This document shows positions 61,094 through 64,000 of a stretch of 64,000 nucleotides of DNA, in pieces. The notes under the pieces were generated by a model, which saw only the letters and a program-made list of their open reading frames with translations, was not told the DNA's origin and did not search any database. The stretch spans positions 62,001 through 126,000 of the forward strand of contig QXJR01000024.1 of the NCBI GenBank assembly GCA_020975725.1, given 5' to 3'. The stretch comes from Picocystis sp. L7. Lineage: Eukaryota > Chlorophyta > Picocystophyceae > Picocystales > Picocystaceae. Each line of letters opens with the position of its first letter. Within the stretch, counting starts at the first letter, position 1. A program made the position numbers and the translations under genes.

Positions 61094-62389
61094 TCAGAGA
61101 TCGCTTTGCCACGGAAAGCTGGTCGGATCCTCCCATTCCAACCTATGTCCGTTGGCCATTAACGTTGGCCAAGCACAGGATTCTACCCGCTTCGCACGTT
61201 CTGCCTTTGAGGGAGGGGCAACAAAGGGGACCCCTTTCCACAACAGCACGGCTGCATGCCAGTAAATCCACCAAGCGACACGGTGGGGCATGAATCCATA
61301 CTTCAACAGGTTCCTCCAGCTGCTGTACTCGTTCCGTCGATGAGGATCTCCACTCTTTTGACATCTCAGTTCGGCCACAAAGTAATCGCCCATTTCTGGG
61401 TGCTTGACCCCCACGGAAACACACACAGAATCCGTCTCCAGCCTTGCCTTGAGGACCCAACCGCTCTTCATGTCCATGAAAGGAGAAACATGCAGGCACT
61501 TTGGAGTGGGTGCTCGGACCTCCTTCCTGAACTGCATGGACTCATGGTCTTCGGAGGCTTGTTTATCTCCTCTGGTTTGCCTTTCCACACTTGCGGGGCA
61601 GGGACCACTTCCCAGCGAAAAAGGGGCGTTGTTGTGGCCATGCGGATCGAAAGCAAACGTGACCCTCGCGCCCCACGGTGTGTTGGTGACTTCTGCCAGG
61701 CCTATCTTCAGATGCTGCAGATCGGGGTCGTTGGCACTGATCTTGTTCCCTTGCTTCCGCATGTGCGGGAGTGCCTCGCCAGGATCCTTTTCACCTCTCG
61801 AGCGTCGCTCGTCCTGCATCGCATCGTTGTTCGTCGATGCCAGGGCATTCCCAGAGGGTTCGGACGCCCTCTTTCTTGCCCCGTCTTGAGGCACGCCGCG
61901 GTTCGACGCAATCGCGTCTTCTTCTTTCTGGTAGCAGAAATAGATGGAGATGGGGTTCATCACGTATCCTGCCACGCTCGGTTGAGTGAGCAGCAACACT
62001 CTTCCGTTGGTCCCTGCTTTCTCCCTGGCTTCACCTGCTGACATTGTCTTTGCCAGCTTCTTGTGCTCTTGGAACCATGGCGGCGGACAGTCCAGGTCCA
62101 CGCAGCACACCCGCACCGGATATTGGAGGTTGTGCTGGAGGGGTTGGATCCGTTGGTGTGTCACATATCCTTCGTAGTGCGTGGCGGTTGGCGTGGGCGT
62201 TTCTGCCCACCTTCCTGCAGCTGCATCCATCGTTCTCAGCAGGACGAACCGAACGGCCATTAGCATTGTCCACACCAATTGGAGGAGCAAAGAAGCTGCT
62301 TGACACAACAGGTGGATCCATGTGGACAGGTGTCCAGCTTGGTCCTGGTCTTTCCATCGTTCCTTCCTCTCCTTTCCCTTCCATTCCAT
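61094..62389 (-). CDS. DUF1365 family protein
   Basis: The protein has 431 residues from the ATG at 62389 (MEWKGKERKERW). A hydrophobic segment (HLLCQAASLLLQLVWTMLM) near residue 30 suggests a membrane anchor. The DUF1365 domain follows: YEGYVTHQRIQPLQHNLQY, VLLLTQPSVAGYVMNPISIY and VTNTPWGARVTFAF, then LHVSPFMDM with a conserved W after it. Two charged, low-complexity insertions interrupt the domain (around residues 165-225 and 270-290). Members often sit beside lipid- or fatty-acid-modifying genes in bacteria, but the biochemical role is not established. The frame is open upstream only to a GTG. CCTTTCGAAAGG lies upstream at 62564-62575. Confidence 0.8.
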   Translation of the reverse strand: MEWKGKERKERWKDQDQAGHLSTWIHLLCQAASLLLQLVWTMLMAVRFVLLRTMDAAAGRWAETPTPTATHYEGYVTHQRIQPLQHNLQYPVRVCCVDLDCPPPWFQEHKKLAKTMSAGEAREKAGTNGRVLLLTQPSVAGYVMNPISIYFCYQKEEDAIASNRGVPQDGARKRASEPSGNALASTNNDAMQDERRSRGEKDPGEALPHMRKQGNKISANDPDLQHLKIGLAEVTNTPWGARVTFAFDPHGHNNAPFSLGSGPCPASVERQTRGDKQASEDHESMQFRKEVRAPTPKCLHVSPFMDMKSGWVLKARLETDSVCVSVGVKHPEMGDYFVAELRCQKSGDPHRRNEYSSWRNLLKYGFMPHRVAWWIYWHAAVLLWKGVPFVAPPSKAERAKRVESCAWPTLMANGHRLEWEDPTSFPWQSDL

Positions 62390-63431
62390 CGGATCGAGGT
62401 GCTGCTGCACCGCCACCCTCTCAGGCCACGGCGGTTTTCGTTCGCGTCCTTGCACGCACGTCTTCGTGCGTGTCTTGCCGCGTCCACCACGAAACGAATC
62501 GCTTTTTCGCGTTTCCACCTACACGTCGATGGTGTTCGGGATGGACGAGACCGGGTCTTTCATCCTTTCGAAAGGAAGGCTGCGTCCGATCGAAAGGGAA
62601 GGGCGTCGGTTTCCATCCGATGGGAAACCCAGGCTGGTCCACCACTCCGACGTCCGTGGACCTGTCCTGTCTCTTCTGGATTTCATCCAAAAAAGGGACG
62701 GATACACACCGGAAGAGGGTGCTTGATGCATCTCAAACGCACCCTTGGACGAACTTGGGAATGCCAGGAACAAACAGCCATTGCACAGAACCAGAGGAAG
62801 AGGAAGGGGCAAAGGACAGATGCTTTCGGGGAGGAAGACAATCCGGGATGGACCTCCCCCAAGACCTGCCATCGATCCATTGCAGGAGAAGAACACGGCG
62901 TTGAACGGACGCAGGAGACATTCTGGCCTGGCAGGAGGACCAACAGGGTCGGACACCACGTGAATTGATGCCATGTGCATCGCAACGTCCGAGGGTCGCG
63001 CCAAGTGACCCGCAGAACCGTCACCAAGACCAAGCGAAAGAAGGGCGCATTTCCCACAACATGGCAACGCAACGCCAACGTGGATGCCCTGGAACACGGG
63101 GTGGGAAGCCCCAGGGCCCAGCAAGCGAACATAGAACGTCGCCACGTGGCCGGATCGCACCACAGAAGGAAGGCAACGCGCACGGTGGTTCGGAAACTAG
63201 CCCCTCCCGTGGGGGGACGCAGGTCTGGGGGAGGCGAAGACGAAGCTTCGTCAAGCCAACAACAAACAGTTATTGCGGATCGATGCTGCGCGCAAAGGCA
63301 TCCCGGCCTCGGAATGGCAGCTTCGGTCCGTGGACGGGAGGCTCGTGCCCGCCGTGCGTGTTCAACGGCAGGACCAAGCGGAGGCGTCGTGGTCGCCTCG
63401 TCGCTGCTCGAGTTTGTTCCGGTCTTGGACC
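62390..63431. other. DUF1365 upstream side; possible intron or exon of the next gene
   Basis: The left part holds the palindrome CCTTTCGAAAGG (62564-62575) and TCGAAAGGGAAGG near 62598. Open frames in the right part are arginine-rich and unrecognised. If the coiled-coil gene at 63432 continues through the GTGAGG donor, a further exon should lie here. Confidence 0.35.
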
Positions 63432-64000
63432 TCACCTGTCCTTTCCGTTCATGGCTCGTCTGGACAGCTCGAGCAGCAAGCGGACTTGAGACTTGATCCC
63501 ATCCATGGACTTGGATTGGTCTCGCACCACATCTTCGAGCCCCACGATTTCTTGCTCCCGTTGGACAACCTCTTCTTGCACCTTTTCCACCTCCTGGGCC
63601 AATACGGCGGCGGCCTCGTCCCAGAGCGCTTCCACTTCGTCGTCCCTCTGTTTCAGCTCGCGCTGCAGGTACGCCAGCTCATCCCGAAGCTGAATCATTT
63701 CGCCCCGCATCGCTTGTTCCACCTGGACCAGTCCCGGTTCCGGTTCGTCCCATTCAACAAGGTCTGGCCTGCGTCTCGGTTCCGATCCCGCGAGAACTGT
63801 GCTTTCGCCGTAGGAGACGCCCGGTTCTCCGGGGGTCACGCTCGATTGTGCCCGCAATCCATCCGTGGCTTGGACGACATCGCCCAGGAGCAGGAGGGCG
63901 TCTCCCACCTCTTCCCCTGGCAGCATTTGTGCCGATGCCTCTTCCATGTGTTGCAGTGCGGCGGCGCACCATCGGACGGTTCCCTGGCGATCGGGTGTGG
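63432..64000 (-). CDS. Coiled-coil protein, cut by the window edge
   Basis: The frame is open from the right edge (reading VRWCAAALQHMEEASAQML) to a stop at 63432-63434. At least 188 residues are visible. A helical start is followed by a disordered part (TPGEPGVSYGESTV) and then a long coiled coil rich in E, Q and L (MRGEMIQLRDELAYLQREL to DVVRDQSKSMDGIKSQVRLL). The stop codon is inside AG|GTGAGG at 63436/63435, a good splice donor, so the real protein may continue in an exon to the left. No family is recognised. Confidence 0.6.
   Translation of the reverse strand, partial: TPDRQGTVRWCAAALQHMEEASAQMLPGEEVGDALLLLGDVVQATDGLRAQSSVTPGEPGVSYGESTVLAGSEPRRRPDLVEWDEPEPGLVQVEQAMRGEMIQLRDELAYLQRELKQRDDEVEALWDEAAAVLAQEVEKVQEEVVQREQEIVGLEDVVRDQSKSMDGIKSQVRLLLELSRRAMNGKDR

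Overview
The window is nuclear DNA from a eukaryote that makes starch, most likely a unicellular alga. It carries a granule-bound-type starch synthase and an alpha-glucan water dikinase, an organelle-type elongation factor P with a transit-like leader, a bifunctional AdhE alcohol/aldehyde dehydrogenase, a mitochondrial calcium uniporter, a peroxisomal 2,4-dienoyl-CoA reductase ending in SKL and many standard eukaryotic housekeeping genes. Genes are dense, on both strands, and have few, short GT-AG introns. I could place 14 introns by matching reading phase and protein family (a 15th is inferred). Several genes begin with a tiny first exon of 20 to 63 bases. The exact lineage cannot be decided from the sequence alone.

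Layout, left to right: a secreted cysteine-rich protein (1938-2861, +); a membrane-anchored methyltransferase-like protein (3485-4534, -); a nucleotide-sugar/PAPS-type transporter (7356-8477, -); MCU in two exons (10902-11860, -); a starch synthase (13085-14761, -) whose upstream side is a 1.5-kb purine-rich minisatellite; a PQ-loop lysosomal/vacuolar transporter (17267-18196, +); a Maf nucleotide pyrophosphatase and an MgtE-type magnesium channel (18569-20594, -); glucan water dikinase (21639-24830, +); EF-P in four exons (25038-26526, -); VAP in two exons (28382-29539, +); fructosamine kinase in two exons (30034-31043, -); a trypsin-like protease (32962-about 34143, -); WDR46/Utp7 in two exons (34560-36429, +); Kae1/OSGEP (37489-38598, -); dienoyl-CoA reductase in six exons (39137-40754, -); AdhE (41089-44076, -); MoaC/CNX3 (46661-47212, +); a MANF/ARMET homologue in three exons (48355-49081, +); a TFIIB/BRF-like factor (49996-51399, +); a large secreted proline-rich fibronectin-III/ShKT protein (53826-57104, +); a lysine-rich protein (57613-58065, -); a palmitoyl-protein thioesterase (59241-60734, +); a DUF1365 protein (61094-62389, -); and a coiled-coil protein running off the right end.

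The spaces between genes alternate in base composition: sides that face start codons are GC-rich, and sides that face stop codons are AT-richer. The start-facing sides share a small set of repeated motifs: CCCTTTCGA/CCCTTTCAA boxes, GTTGTGT repeats followed by GGGGCGCC, paired GTTAAC/GTTAAG boxes, and CACGTG clusters. These look like a promoter vocabulary particular to this genome.

Functionally the set is ordinary housekeeping: starch, anaerobic fermentation, fatty-acid oxidation, rRNA processing, tRNA modification, ER contact sites and ER proteostasis, plus two large secreted cysteine-rich proteins. No virus, intact mobile element, CRISPR array, rRNA or tRNA gene was recognised. The observations I rate highest are the MANF homologue with an RDEL tail, the shared promoter architecture, and the minisatellite in front of the starch synthase.
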